Assembly: GCF_050389775.1 (NCBI RefSeq)
Contig: NZ_CP177144.1
Location: 682,001-746,000 of the forward strand
DNA length: 64,000 nt
Direction: 5' to 3'
From: Marinibacterium sp050389775
Lineage (GTDB): Bacteria; Pseudomonadota; Alphaproteobacteria; Rhodobacterales; Rhodobacteraceae
Both the position numbers and the translations under genes were made by a program. Below, one piece after another: positions 9,596-17,613 of this stretch. The number at the start of each line of letters is the position of its first letter. Within the stretch, counting starts at the first letter, position 1. The notes beneath the pieces are model-generated. The model searched no databases and was not told where the DNA came from. It saw nothing but the letters and a program-made list of their open reading frames with translations.

Positions 9596-10153
9596 ATGAC
9601 AGGCGAGAGCTTTCCCGGCTGGCATGGAACGACGATCATCGGCGTGCGCAAGGGCGGACGCGTGGTGATCGCCGGCGACGGCCAGGTGTCGCTGGGCGAC
9701 ACGGTCATCAAGGGCACGGCCCGCAAGGTGCGCCGGCTCAGCCCCGGCGGTTATGACGTCATCGCCGGCTTTGCCGGTTCGACGGCCGATGCCTTTGCCC
9801 TGCTGGAACGGCTGGAAGCCAAGCTGGAGGCCACGCCCGGCCAGCTGGCCCGGGCCAGTGTCGAGCTGGCCAAGGACTGGCGGACCGACAAGTACCTGCA
9901 AAAGCTGGAAGCCATGCTGATCGTGTCCGATGGCACCGATCTGCTGGTCATCACCGGGGCCGGCGACGTGCTGGAACCCGAACATGACGTGGCGGCCATC
10001 GGGTCGGGCGGCAATTACGCCCTGGCCGCGGCCCGGGCGCTGATCGACAGCGACCTCGATGCCGAAACCATCGCCACCCGTGCCATGGCCATTGCGGCGG
10101 ACATCTGCGTCTACACCAATGGCAACGTGATCACCGAGACACTGGGCGACTGA
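9596..10153 (+). CDS. hslV: ATP-dependent protease peptidase subunit HslV (ClpQ)
   Basis: 185 residues. HslV is the 20S-proteasome-like peptidase that stacks with the HslU ATPase. After a short propeptide the HGTTIIGVRKGG segment supplies the threonine exposed as N-terminal nucleophile. GDGQVSLGDTVIKGTARKVRRL is the conserved core but is cited here only in part: GDGQVS and KGTARKVRRL. The ATG at 9596 has AAGGCGGAG upstream and yields the normal length; an upstream alternative adds 15 residues unlike the family. hslU follows 66 bases later, with two palindromes between them. Confidence 0.95.
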   Translation: MTGESFPGWHGTTIIGVRKGGRVVIAGDGQVSLGDTVIKGTARKVRRLSPGGYDVIAGFAGSTADAFALLERLEAKLEATPGQLARASVELAKDWRTDKYLQKLEAMLIVSDGTDLLVITGAGDVLEPEHDVAAIGSGGNYALAAARALIDSDLDAETIATRAMAIAADICVYTNGNVITETLGD

Positions 10154-10172
10154 GAATTTTCGCGAAAATTCT
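10153..10172. repeat. Perfect 20-bp palindrome between hslV and hslU
   Basis: AGAATTTTCGCGAAAATTCT is its own reverse complement over all 20 bases. It begins one base after the hslV stop and is much more AT-rich than its surroundings. It could be a protein-binding site, or form an RNA hairpin that protects or ends the hslV message. Confidence 0.8.
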
Positions 10173-10179
10173 TGTCACA

Positions 10180-10200
10180 AGATTTTTCCCGGAAAAATCT
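10180..10200. repeat. Second palindrome between hslV and hslU
   Basis: Ten-base arms AGATTTTTCC and GGAAAAATCT flank a single C. It lies seven bases after the first palindrome and 19 bases before the hslU start. The two palindromes share the pattern purine-ATTTT-(G)C core-AAAAT but are not copies of each other. Confidence 0.75.
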
Positions 10201-10219
10201 CCCCCCGAAAGGACCCGAC

Positions 10220-11527
10220 ATGACCGACCTCACCCCGCGGGAAATCGTCAGCGAGCTTGACCGGTTCATCATCGGCCAGGCCGATGCCAAGCGGGCCGTG
10301 GCCGTGGCCCTGCGCAATCGCTGGCGGCGCAAGCAGCTGCCCGACGATCTGCGCGAAGAGGTCTATCCCAAGAACATCCTGATGATCGGGCCGACCGGCG
10401 TCGGCAAGACCGAGATCAGCCGCCGACTGGCCAAGCTCGCCCGGGCGCCCTTCATCAAGGTCGAGGCGACCAAGTTCACCGAGGTGGGCTATGTCGGGCG
10501 CGATGTCGAACAGATCATCCGCGACCTGGTCGACAGCGCCATCGTCCAGACCCGCGCGCAGATGCGCGAGGACGTCAAGACCGCCGCCCACCAGGCCGCC
10601 GAGGACCGGGTCATCGCGGCGATCGCCGGCAGCGATGCGCGCGAGGCCACGCGCGAGATGTTCCGCAAGAAGCTGCGCAGCGGCGAGCTGGACGACACCG
10701 AGATCGAGCTGGACCTGGCCGACACGTCCAACCCCTTGCCGATGTTCGACATTCCGGGCCAGCCCGGCGGCCAGATGGGCATGATGAACCTGGGCGACAT
10801 CTTCGGCAAGGCCTTCGGCGGGCGCACCGTGCGGCGCAAGACGACGGTGGCGCAAAGCTATGAGCTGCTGATCGGTGAAGAGGCCGACAAGCTGCTCGAC
10901 GATGAAACCGTGACCCGCGCCGCGCTGGAAGCGGTGGAGCAGAACGGCATCGTCTTCCTCGACGAGATCGACAAGGTCTGCGCCCGGGCCGAGGCCCGCG
11001 GCGGCGATGTCAGCCGCGAGGGTGTGCAGCGCGACCTGCTGCCCCTGATCGAAGGCACGACCGTGTCGACCAAGCACGGCCCGGTCAAGACCGACCACAT
11101 CCTGTTCATCGCCTCGGGCGCCTTCCACATCGCCAAGCCGTCGGACCTGCTGCCCGAACTGCAGGGCCGGCTGCCGATCCGGGTCGAGCTCAAGGCCCTG
11201 AGCGAAAGTGATTTCGTGCGGATCCTGACCGAGACCGACAACGCCCTGACCCGCCAGTACACCGCCCTGATGCAGACCGAAGAGGTCACCGTGACCTTTA
11301 CCGAGGACGGCATCGCGGCGCTGGCGCGCATCGCGGCCGAGGTCAACCAGAGCGTCGAGAACATCGGCGCGCGGCGGCTCTACACGGTGATCGAACGGGT
11401 CTTCGAAGACCTGTCCTTCGTGGCGCCCGACCGGGCCGGCGATGCCGTGACCATCGACCGGGCCTTTGTCGAAGAGCACCTGGGCGAGCTGACGAAATCG
11501 GCCGATGTCAGCAGGTACGTGCTCTGA
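10220..11527 (+). CDS. hslU: ATP-dependent protease ATPase subunit HslU (ClpY)
   Basis: 435 residues, full length. The AAA+ unfoldase of HslVU: N-terminal TPREIVSELDRFIIGQ, Walker A GPTGVGKT at about residue 57, the pore-loop motif VGYVGRD, Walker B VFLDEIDKV, sensor segment and a C-terminus ending RYVL, which inserts into HslV. Start ATG 10220 has a GAAAGGA site. It follows hslV and probably shares its message. A GC hairpin follows directly after the stop. Confidence 0.96.
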   Translation: MTDLTPREIVSELDRFIIGQADAKRAVAVALRNRWRRKQLPDDLREEVYPKNILMIGPTGVGKTEISRRLAKLARAPFIKVEATKFTEVGYVGRDVEQIIRDLVDSAIVQTRAQMREDVKTAAHQAAEDRVIAAIAGSDAREATREMFRKKLRSGELDDTEIELDLADTSNPLPMFDIPGQPGGQMGMMNLGDIFGKAFGGRTVRRKTTVAQSYELLIGEEADKLLDDETVTRAALEAVEQNGIVFLDEIDKVCARAEARGGDVSREGVQRDLLPLIEGTTVSTKHGPVKTDHILFIASGAFHIAKPSDLLPELQGRLPIRVELKALSESDFVRILTETDNALTRQYTALMQTEEVTVTFTEDGIAALARIAAEVNQSVENIGARRLYTVIERVFEDLSFVAPDRAGDAVTIDRAFVEEHLGELTKSADVSRYVL

Positions 11528-12698
11528 TCGCCCGGCCCGCGCGGCCCGTCATCCGGATCCGCGCGGGGCCTTTCACGCACATCGTGCGCCCGGATCACAC
11601 CGCCGCGCGGCGCTGATCGGCCTGCTGGCCGGGGTGGCGCTGGCCGGCGGGTGCAGCCCGCGCATCGACGGGCCCGACATGCCCCTGGCCCTGGACATCG
11701 GCACCAACCGCACGGTCTATGCCGTGACCAGCCGGGCCACCGGGCCGGATGGCAGCTATGGCGACGGGCGGTCGGCCGGGCTGGGCCTGCTGGAACTGAC
11801 GGTGTCGATCCCGCCCAACCACCGGCCCGGCCAGATGACCCACCACCGCAACCGTGCCGACCCGCAGCGGGATTTCGTCATCGCGCGCAGCCTGGCCTAT
11901 GACGATCCCGCGGCCTTTCGCGCCCGGATCGACCGCGACCTGTCCGGCCTGCCCCGGGACGAACGCGAAGTGTCGATCTTTGTACATGGCTACAACGCCA
12001 CCCAGTCGGAAACCGCCTTTCGCGCCGCCCAGATCGCCGAGGACATCCGCTCGCCAGCGGTCAACGCGATCTATTCCTGGCCCAGCCGGGGCCAGCTGCT
12101 GGGCTATGTCTACGATCACGATTCCATGCTGTTCGCCCGCGACGGGCTGGAAACCATGCTGCTGGCCGCAGGCCAGAGCCGGGCCGAGCGCATCGTGCTG
12201 GTCGGCCATTCCATGGGCGCGCTGCTGACCATGGAAGCCCTGCGCCAGATCGAGATCGCCCGCCCGGGCTGGGCCACAGAACATGTGGGCGGGGTGATCC
12301 TGATCGCGCCGGACGTGGATATCGACGTCTTTCGCGCCCAGGTCGCGCGGATGAAATCCCTGCCCCAGCCCTTCCTGATCTTCGTGTCCGACCGCGACCG
12401 GGCGCTCAGCCTGTCGGCCTTTCTGCGCGGCAAGCCGGCGGGTGAACGGCTGGGCAGCCTGTCCAATGCCAGCCGGATGGCCGACCTGCCCGTCACGATC
12501 ATCGACACCAGCGACCACAGCGGTGATGCGGCCTCGTCGCACCTGGTGCCCGTGACCTCGCCGACGATGATCGCCCTGTTGCGCCGGGCCGTCGAAACCA
12601 GCCGGACGATGGGCGAGGACGATGCGTATTTCGCTGTCATCCCGCCGGCCGGCCGCGCGGTCTATGGCCGCCTGCCCGAGGCGCTCGACACGCGCTGA
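11505..12698 (+). CDS. Alpha/beta-hydrolase of the DUF900 type, probable lipoprotein; start uncertain
   Basis: The longest frame is 397 residues. The body is a DUF900-type alpha/beta hydrolase: FVHGYN (oxyanion region), VGHSMGA (nucleophile elbow with Ser) and a late DHSG His region. A hydrophobic stretch LIGLLAGVALAGGC followed by SPRIDG looks like a lipoprotein signal with the lipidated Cys just before the mature domain. The start is unclear. The only in-frame ATG, 11505, overlaps the end of hslU and runs through its terminator hairpin; the GTG at 11584 is in another frame that soon stops. A rare start such as CTG or a base change near the 5' end are both possible. Likely an envelope esterase or lipase of unknown substrate. 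Confidence 0.72.
   Translation: MSAGTCSDRPARAARHPDPRGAFHAHRAPGSHRRAALIGLLAGVALAGGCSPRIDGPDMPLALDIGTNRTVYAVTSRATGPDGSYGDGRSAGLGLLELTVSIPPNHRPGQMTHHRNRADPQRDFVIARSLAYDDPAAFRARIDRDLSGLPRDEREVSIFVHGYNATQSETAFRAAQIAEDIRSPAVNAIYSWPSRGQLLGYVYDHDSMLFARDGLETMLLAAGQSRAERIVLVGHSMGALLTMEALRQIEIARPGWATEHVGGVILIAPDVDIDVFRAQVARMKSLPQPFLIFVSDRDRALSLSAFLRGKPAGERLGSLSNASRMADLPVTIIDTSDHSGDAASSHLVPVTSPTMIALLRRAVETSRTMGEDDAYFAVIPPAGRAVYGRLPEALDTR
11534..11573 (+). terminator. Terminator-like hairpin after hslU
   Basis: An 11-base stem, GGCCCGCGCGG paired with CCGCGCGGGGCC with one bulged G, closes a 14-base loop and is followed by TTT. It lies seven bases after the hslU stop and inside the 5' part of the longest frame of the next gene. 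Confidence 0.55.
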
Positions 12699-12743
12699 GA
12701 GATAATGCTTGCGCCAAGCATGTAATTGCGGGCAAGCCAAGGC

Positions 12744-13979
12744 ATGACCCTTGGCGATTTCCTGCGCCGGAACGCCCGATGGCTGGCTGCCGGCGCGCTT
12801 CTGAGTTTCCTGTCGAGTTTCGGACAGACCTTTTTCATCTCGGTCTTCGCCGGTGAAATCCGCGCGACCTTCGGGCTGAGCCATGGCCAGTGGGGCGGGA
12901 TCTATACGCTGGGCACGGCCCTGGCCGCGCTGGTCATGCTGTGGGCCGGCGGGCTGACCGACATCTTCCGTGTGCGCCATCTGGGCCCGGTCATCCTGCT
13001 GGGCCTGGCGCTGGCCTGCCTGGCCATGGCCTTCAACCCCTTCGCCGGACTGCTCTTTGTCGTGGTCTTTGCCCTGCGGTTCTTCGGCCAGGGCATGTCG
13101 AGCCATATCGCCCTGGTGGCCATGACCCGCTGGTTCGATGCCACGCGCGGCCGGGCGCTGGCCGTGGCGACCATGGGCTTTGCCCTGGGCGAGGCCTGCC
13201 TGCCGCTGAGTTTCGTGGCCCTGATGGGCGTGACCGACTGGCACCTGCTGTGGGTCCTGTCGGCGGCCATCGTGCTGGCCGCCGTGCCCCTGCTGACGCG
13301 CTTGCTGCGCGAGGAACGCACGCCACAATCCCATGCCGAAAAGACCGTGTCGGCCGGGATGGGCAACCGCCACTGGACCCGCAAAGACGTGCTGACCCAT
13401 CCGCTGTTCTGGTTCATGGTGCCGGCGATTCTGGGCCCGCCGGCCTTTGTCACGGCCTATTTCTTTCACCAGGTCCACCTGGCCGAGATCAAGGGCTGGG
13501 CCCATGTCGAGCTGGTCCGGCTGTTCCCGGTCTATACCGGCCTGTCGCTGGCCACGGCCATGGGGGCGGGCTGGGCGCTGGACCGGCTGGGCGCGGTGCG
13601 GCTGATGCCCTTCATGCAGCTGCCCATGGTCGCGGCCTTCACGATCTATGCCCTGTCGGACACGCCACCGGTCATGCTGGCGGGGCTGGCCTTCATGGCC
13701 GTGACCTCGGGCTGCATGGCCACCCTGCCCAATGCCTTCTGGGCCGAGGTCTTTGGCACCCGCCACATCGGCGCGATCAAGGCCATGGCCACGGCGGTCA
13801 TGGTGCTGGGATCGGCCATCGGGCCGGGCGTGACCGGCCTGCTGATCGACCTGGGCATCGGCATCCAGACCCAGTTCCTGGGCATCGCCGCCTGGTTCGT
13901 CCTGACCACCGTGCTGATGTCGATCGGCATTGCCCGGGCGCGGGCCGCGCTGGCCCCGCCGCTCAGCGCGTCCGCCTGA
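12744..13979 (+). CDS. Major facilitator superfamily permease
   Basis: 411 residues with about 12 predicted membrane helices in two halves split by a charged loop near residues 195-225 (LLREERTPQSHAEK). After the second helix the short loop GGLTDIFRVRHLG corresponds to the MFS signature between helices 2 and 3. Substrate unknown; family members export drugs or import organic anions. Start ATG 12744 is preferred to TTG 12726, which only adds six polar residues. The 3' end overlaps the convergent Smr gene by 17 bases. Confidence 0.85.
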   Translation: MTLGDFLRRNARWLAAGALLSFLSSFGQTFFISVFAGEIRATFGLSHGQWGGIYTLGTALAALVMLWAGGLTDIFRVRHLGPVILLGLALACLAMAFNPFAGLLFVVVFALRFFGQGMSSHIALVAMTRWFDATRGRALAVATMGFALGEACLPLSFVALMGVTDWHLLWVLSAAIVLAAVPLLTRLLREERTPQSHAEKTVSAGMGNRHWTRKDVLTHPLFWFMVPAILGPPAFVTAYFFHQVHLAEIKGWAHVELVRLFPVYTGLSLATAMGAGWALDRLGAVRLMPFMQLPMVAAFTIYALSDTPPVMLAGLAFMAVTSGCMATLPNAFWAEVFGTRHIGAIKAMATAVMVLGSAIGPGVTGLLIDLGIGIQTQFLGIAAWFVLTTVLMSIGIARARAALAPPLSASA

Positions 13980-14559
13980 GATAGACGTAATAGGCCCCGC
14001 CGCCGCCATGGCTGACATGGGCCTCGGCGATCTGCAGCACGGCCTGGGCCAGCGGCGGGCGCGACAGCCAGTCGGGCACCTGGTGTTTCAGCACCCCGCG
14101 CGGCCGGGGGATCGGCCCGTGATCCTCGCCGCGCTTGCCCTTGCCCGTGATCACCAGCACCAGCCGCTTGCCATCGGCCTGGGCCCGCAGGATGAACCCG
14201 GTCAGCGCCGGATGCGCCCGGTCCAGCGTCATGCCATGCAGGTCGATCCGGGCCTCGGGCACCATCTTGCCCCGGCGCATGCGGGTAAAAGCCTTGCGAT
14301 CCATGGCCAGCGGCGCGCCGGCCATGCGCTCGGCCAGCGGTTTCTTGAGATCATGCGGAGCCGGCCGGTGCGGCGCGGCCTGGCCGATGTCGAACGGGTC
14401 CAGCTCGGGCCGGTGCACATGCGGCGGCTTCACCGGTTTCGGCTTGGGCTTGGATTTTGGCGCATCCGGCGTCTTGCGCTCGGGGTGCATCCGTTCGGTC
14501 CGGGCCGCCACCTGTTCCCAGAGCGCGGCCTCGTCGGGCGTCAGCTTGCGGCGTTTCAT
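13963..14559 (-). CDS. Smr-domain protein (MutS2 C-terminal-like endonuclease family)
   Basis: 198 residues. The C-terminal half is an Smr domain: IDLHGMTLDRA carries the family's DLHG signature, followed by LVLVITGKGKRG and GVLKHQVPDWL. The N-terminal half is basic and proline/lysine-rich, likely disordered. Stand-alone Smr proteins are nucleic-acid binding or nicking enzymes; in E. coli SmrB acts on mRNA in collided ribosomes. The start ATG overlaps the stop of mltA by one base, so it is coupled to the upstream mltA and Tim44-like genes. Its 3' end overlaps the convergent MFS gene. Confidence 0.9.
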   Translation of the reverse strand: MKRRKLTPDEAALWEQVAARTERMHPERKTPDAPKSKPKPKPVKPPHVHRPELDPFDIGQAAPHRPAPHDLKKPLAERMAGAPLAMDRKAFTRMRRGKMVPEARIDLHGMTLDRAHPALTGFILRAQADGKRLVLVITGKGKRGEDHGPIPRPRGVLKHQVPDWLSRPPLAQAVLQIAEAHVSHGGGGAYYVYLRRTR

Positions 14560-15629
14560 CAGGCACCGTCCGGCAACAGCGCATAGGCCCGCTGGATCGG
14601 CAGCAGCACGACCATGCGCCCCGGATCGCGCAGCCGGCCGGCGGCATAACCCGCCGCGTCGCCGGTGCCGAAAAAGACATCCGCCCGCTGTGCGCCCTTG
14701 ATCACCGATCCGGTGTCCTGGGCCACCATCAGCCGGCGCATCGGCCCGTCGCCATCCTTTTCCAGCCAGACCGGCGCGCCGAGGGGTGTGTAGGCCGGAT
14801 CGACGGCAATCGACCGCAGCGGCGTGATCGACCGGTTCATCGCACCCAGCGGACCCTTGTCGGAGGGCACGCGCGACACCTCGCGGAAGAACACGTAGGA
14901 CGGATTGTGGAACAGCAGTTCCTTGCCGAGCAGCGGGTTGGACTTGACCCAATGGCCGATGACCTTGGCGCTGACCTGGTGGGCGCCAAAGATGCCCCGG
15001 CGCACCAGTTCGGTGCCGACCGACCGATAGGGATGGCCGTTGTTGCCGCCATAGCCCACCCGGACGTAACCGCCGTCCTGGAAATGGACCCGGCCCGAGC
15101 CCTGGATCTGGAGAAAGAACAACTCGGTGGCATCGTCGACCCAGGCGATTTCCAGCCCCCGGCCTTCGAGGATGCCGCTGGTCAGGATCTCGCGCCGGGT
15201 CAGCCAGGCGCCGTCACCGGCCTCGGGGGGCATGCGGTAGAGCGGATAGCGGAAACGCGCGTCGGGCTGGCGGGCGCCTTCCAGCTCGGGTTCGAAATAT
15301 CCGGTGAACAGCGCATCGGCGCCGTCTTCGATCAGCGTCGGCCGGAAGAACAGTTCAAAGAACAGCCGGGCCTTGTCGCGCGGGTGGTTCTGGGCCACGG
15401 CGCAGAGCACGGCCCAGTCGGGATCGTCGAGATCGGGGCAGGTTTCCAGGAAAACATCCAGCGCCGCGGCATGGTCGTCATCGGCCCAGCCGTCGAGATC
15501 GGCGAAATCCAGGATCGAATAGGTCGGGCCGTCCGCAAGGGCGGCCTGTGCAAGGGCGCGATCCGCGCTCAGCCCGGCAGAGGCGGTGAGGCTTGCCCCC
15601 AGTGCCGCCGCGCGTAACGCCCCCCACAT
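14559..15629 (-). CDS. mltA: Membrane-bound lytic murein transglycosylase A (MltA)
   Basis: 356 residues. N-terminal signal peptide (MWGALRAAALGASLTASAGL, cleavage near ALAQA) with no lipobox Cys, so it is likely periplasmic rather than lipidated. The MltA barrel and 3D domain are present: LFTGYFEPELEG near the start, then FFLQIQGSGRV, YRSVGTELV, NPSYVFF and a C-terminal MVAQDTGSVIKGAQRADVF region with catalytic and structural aspartates. It cleaves peptidoglycan glycan strands to 1,6-anhydro products, the feedstock for the AmgK/MurU recycling route elsewhere in the window. Start chosen at the ATG giving a clean signal peptide; four bases separate it from the upstream gene. Confidence 0.92.
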   Translation of the reverse strand: MWGALRAAALGASLTASAGLSADRALAQAALADGPTYSILDFADLDGWADDDHAAALDVFLETCPDLDDPDWAVLCAVAQNHPRDKARLFFELFFRPTLIEDGADALFTGYFEPELEGARQPDARFRYPLYRMPPEAGDGAWLTRREILTSGILEGRGLEIAWVDDATELFFLQIQGSGRVHFQDGGYVRVGYGGNNGHPYRSVGTELVRRGIFGAHQVSAKVIGHWVKSNPLLGKELLFHNPSYVFFREVSRVPSDKGPLGAMNRSITPLRSIAVDPAYTPLGAPVWLEKDGDGPMRRLMVAQDTGSVIKGAQRADVFFGTGDAAGYAAGRLRDPGRMVVLLPIQRAYALLPDGA

Positions 15630-15633
15630 GAAA

Positions 15634-16290
15634 TCACCCGTCGGTCGCGACCAGCAGCCAGTTCGGATCGTCCGATCCCATGGTCCGCGCAAAGGTCCAG
15701 CTGTCCTTCTGGCGCTTGACGGTGGTGGGGCTGCCTTCGATGATCTGGCCGTCGCGGTCCTTGACCACCGAGGTCAGCTCGCCGGTGAAGCGCATGGTGA
15801 TCTCGGCCAGGTTGCTGTCCTTGTCGAACCGCGTCTCGGCAAAGGACAATTCCCGCACGCCGATGAAATCGGCTTCGATCGTCAGGCCCTGGTCTTCGCG
15901 CTGCGCGACGACATCGACAAAGGTCTGAAAGACATCTTCGGCCAGGTAGGGTTCGAGCGCGCTGAGTTCGCCGCGTTCAAAGCCCATCACGATCATTTCA
16001 TAGGCACCGCGCGCGCCGCCCATGAATTCCGAGACCGAGAAGCTGGGCTCGACCCGTTTCATGGCGGCGAAATCCTCGGCCATCGGGCTGTCTTCGGGCA
16101 CGTGATCGGTGATGTCCCGATCCGGCCCGCCCTCGATCACCTCGAAATCCGGGCGCGAGGGTTTTTCGGGCATCTGGGTGGCGGGGGGTTTTTCGAACCC
16201 TTCGCGCGTTCCAAGCACGCTGCGCAGGCGCAGGATCAGGAAGACGGCGATCCCGGCAAGGACCAGAAGCTGGATCAGGGGCGAATTCAT
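15634..16290 (-). CDS. Tim44/TimA-type membrane-anchored adaptor protein
   Basis: 218 residues. An N-terminal membrane helix (MNSPLIQLLVLAGIAVFLIL) is followed by a charged linker rich in Pro/Glu and a C-terminal Tim44-like domain (FERGELSALEPYLAEDVFQ, then DFIGVRELSFAETR, and a beta-rich end). Tim44 is the mitochondrial import-motor tether; bacterial homologues are inner-membrane proteins of poorly known function. It leads an operon with mltA and the Smr gene and is divergent from fxsA; the secretion gene secB lies beyond fxsA. The ATG at 16290 is preferred over the TTG one codon upstream. Confidence 0.88.
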   Translation of the reverse strand: MNSPLIQLLVLAGIAVFLILRLRSVLGTREGFEKPPATQMPEKPSRPDFEVIEGGPDRDITDHVPEDSPMAEDFAAMKRVEPSFSVSEFMGGARGAYEMIVMGFERGELSALEPYLAEDVFQTFVDVVAQREDQGLTIEADFIGVRELSFAETRFDKDSNLAEITMRFTGELTSVVKDRDGQIIEGSPTTVKRQKDSWTFARTMGSDDPNWLLVATDG

Positions 16291-16409
16291 CAAGTATCCT
16301 CGTTTCCGACGCTGGGCATTGAGCGCCCCGTGTTCATCCTTATGTAGGCAAGGGGAGGGTTCAAGTCTACCATCCCCCCGCCAGTTGACCCATCCGCAAG
16401 GAGACTTCG

Positions 16410-16937
16410 TTGCCGCTGTTTCTCGCCTTTCTTCTCGTTCCGCTGATCGAGATCACCCTCTTTGTCCAGGTCGGAGGGCTGATCGGGCTGTGGCCGACGC
16501 TGGCCATCGTCGTCGGGACGGCCATGCTGGGCACCTGGCTGGTCAAGAGCCAGGGGCGTCAGGCGCTGCAGAAACTGACCGGCGCGTTCAACGACCTGCG
16601 CGACCCGTCCGAGCCGCTGGCCGAAGGGGCAATGATCCTGTTTGCCGGCGTTCTGCTGCTGACCCCGGGGTTTTTCACCGATGCCGTGGGCTTTGCGCTG
16701 CTGATGCCGCCGGTGCGGCTGTGGCTTTATCGCCAGGTCTCGGCGCGGGTGACGGTGCAGGGCTTTGCCGCCCATCCCGGGGCCCAGCGGCCGGGCGGGC
16801 CCCGCGGCACGGGGCCGCAGGGCTTCGGTGGCCAGGGTGACATCATCGACGGCGATTTCACCGAAGTGCGGCCGCGCGACAATGACGGCCCGTCGCGACC
16901 GTCGGCCTGGGTCGAGAAGGACCCCGACCGCCATTGA
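16410..16937 (+). CDS. fxsA: FxsA-family membrane protein
   Basis: 175 residues. Starts with two hydrophobic segments (LFLAFLLVPLIEITLFV and PTLAIVVGTAMLGTWLV) and the FxsA core: SQGRQALQKL, then MILFAGVLLLTPGFFTDAVGF. The tail is glycine/proline-rich and charged. In E. coli FxsA suppresses F-plasmid exclusion of phage T7; its cell role is unknown. The start is a TTG, supported by AAGGAG six bases upstream (16398-16403) and by the family's N-terminus; no ATG or GTG fits. Divergent from the Tim44-like gene, followed by secB 54 bases on. Confidence 0.88.
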   Translation: MPLFLAFLLVPLIEITLFVQVGGLIGLWPTLAIVVGTAMLGTWLVKSQGRQALQKLTGAFNDLRDPSEPLAEGAMILFAGVLLLTPGFFTDAVGFALLMPPVRLWLYRQVSARVTVQGFAAHPGAQRPGGPRGTGPQGFGGQGDIIDGDFTEVRPRDNDGPSRPSAWVEKDPDRH

Positions 16938-16991
16938 GCCTTGGCAGGCTTGCTGGTAGACAGCGACAAACCGTATCCAAGGAGACGTCGC

Positions 16992-17501
16992 ATGACCGAC
17001 AATCCCGATCCGCAAGGTGCCGCACCGCAACAGCCGCAGGTGCAGATGCGCGTGCTTGGCCAGTTCATCCGCGACATGTCCTTTGAAAACGTCATGGCCC
17101 AGAAGGGCGGACGCAGCGAAGGCCAGCCCGACATCAACGTGCAGGTGAACTTGGACGGCAAGAAGCGTGGCGCCGATCACCAGTACGAAGTGGCGATCAA
17201 GCTGACCATCACGTCGAAGGCCAAGGACAGCGGCGACAGCCTGTTCCTGATGGAAATCGATTACGGCGGGGTCTTTCACATCGAAGGCATCCCGGACGAG
17301 CAGCTGCATCCGTTCCTGATGATCGAATGCCCGCGCATCCTGTTCCCGTTCCTGCGCCGCATCGTGTCGGACGTGACGCGCGACGGTGGCTATCCGCCGC
17401 TGAACCTGGACAACATCGATTTCGTGGCGCTCTACCGCCAGGAAATCGCCCGGCGCCAGGCCGCCGCACAGGCCCAGGCCGCCGAGGCACCGACCCAGTA
17501 A
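16992..17501 (+). CDS. secB: Protein-export chaperone SecB
   Basis: 169 residues, normal for alphaproteobacterial SecB, which keeps preproteins unfolded and hands them to SecA. Conserved blocks include QFIRDMSFEN, INVQVNLD, YGGVFHIEG and CPRILFPFLRRIVSDVTRDGGYPPLNL (only its ends CPRILFPF and GYPPLNL are quoted as key). The Ala/Gln-rich tail is typical. ATG 16992 is preceded by AAGGAGAC; the longer frame starting at 16941 is not SecB-like. A strong intrinsic terminator follows at 17527. Confidence 0.96.
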   Translation: MTDNPDPQGAAPQQPQVQMRVLGQFIRDMSFENVMAQKGGRSEGQPDINVQVNLDGKKRGADHQYEVAIKLTITSKAKDSGDSLFLMEIDYGGVFHIEGIPDEQLHPFLMIECPRILFPFLRRIVSDVTRDGGYPPLNLDNIDFVALYRQEIARRQAAAQAQAAEAPTQ

Positions 17502-17526
17502 GATACTGGATCAAAAGAAGAATTCA

Positions 17527-17550
17527 GGGCGTCCCGCGGGGCGCCCTTTT
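17527..17550 (+). terminator. Intrinsic terminator after secB
   Basis: An eight-base stem GGGCGTCC/GGGCGCCC (with one G-T pair, tetraloop CGCG) is followed at once by TTTT. Position 26 bases after the secB stop supports it. Confidence 0.85.
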
Positions 17551-17582
17551 CTGTTTCGGCGGGTTGGCGGGGATGGTGCGCC

Positions 17583-17608
17583 GGATATTTTCAAAGAGAA
17601 AGAAGCAG
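17583..17608. repeat. Intergenic repeat, copy 1 (GGATATTT...AAAGAGAAAGAAGCAG)
   Basis: Begins GGATATTTTC and ends AAAGAGAAAGAAGCAG. A second copy at 58666-58691 matches at 24 of 26 bases. Here it sits between the convergent ends of secB and dnaQ, just before the dnaQ stop. Confidence 0.7.
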
Positions 17609-17613
17609 CAATC

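Noticed and set aside
11584..11613. GTG as start of the lipoprotein hydrolase
   Set aside because: It is in a different frame and meets TGA after ten codons.
12719..12729. 11-mer CATGTAATTGC shared with 52819-52829
   Set aside because: Short and in AT-rich upstream regions; chance match is plausible without genome-wide counts.
11595..14018. 807-codon frame antisense to the hydrolase and MFS genes
   Set aside because: Low-complexity His/Gln/Gly shadow; both genes on the opposite strand have family motifs.
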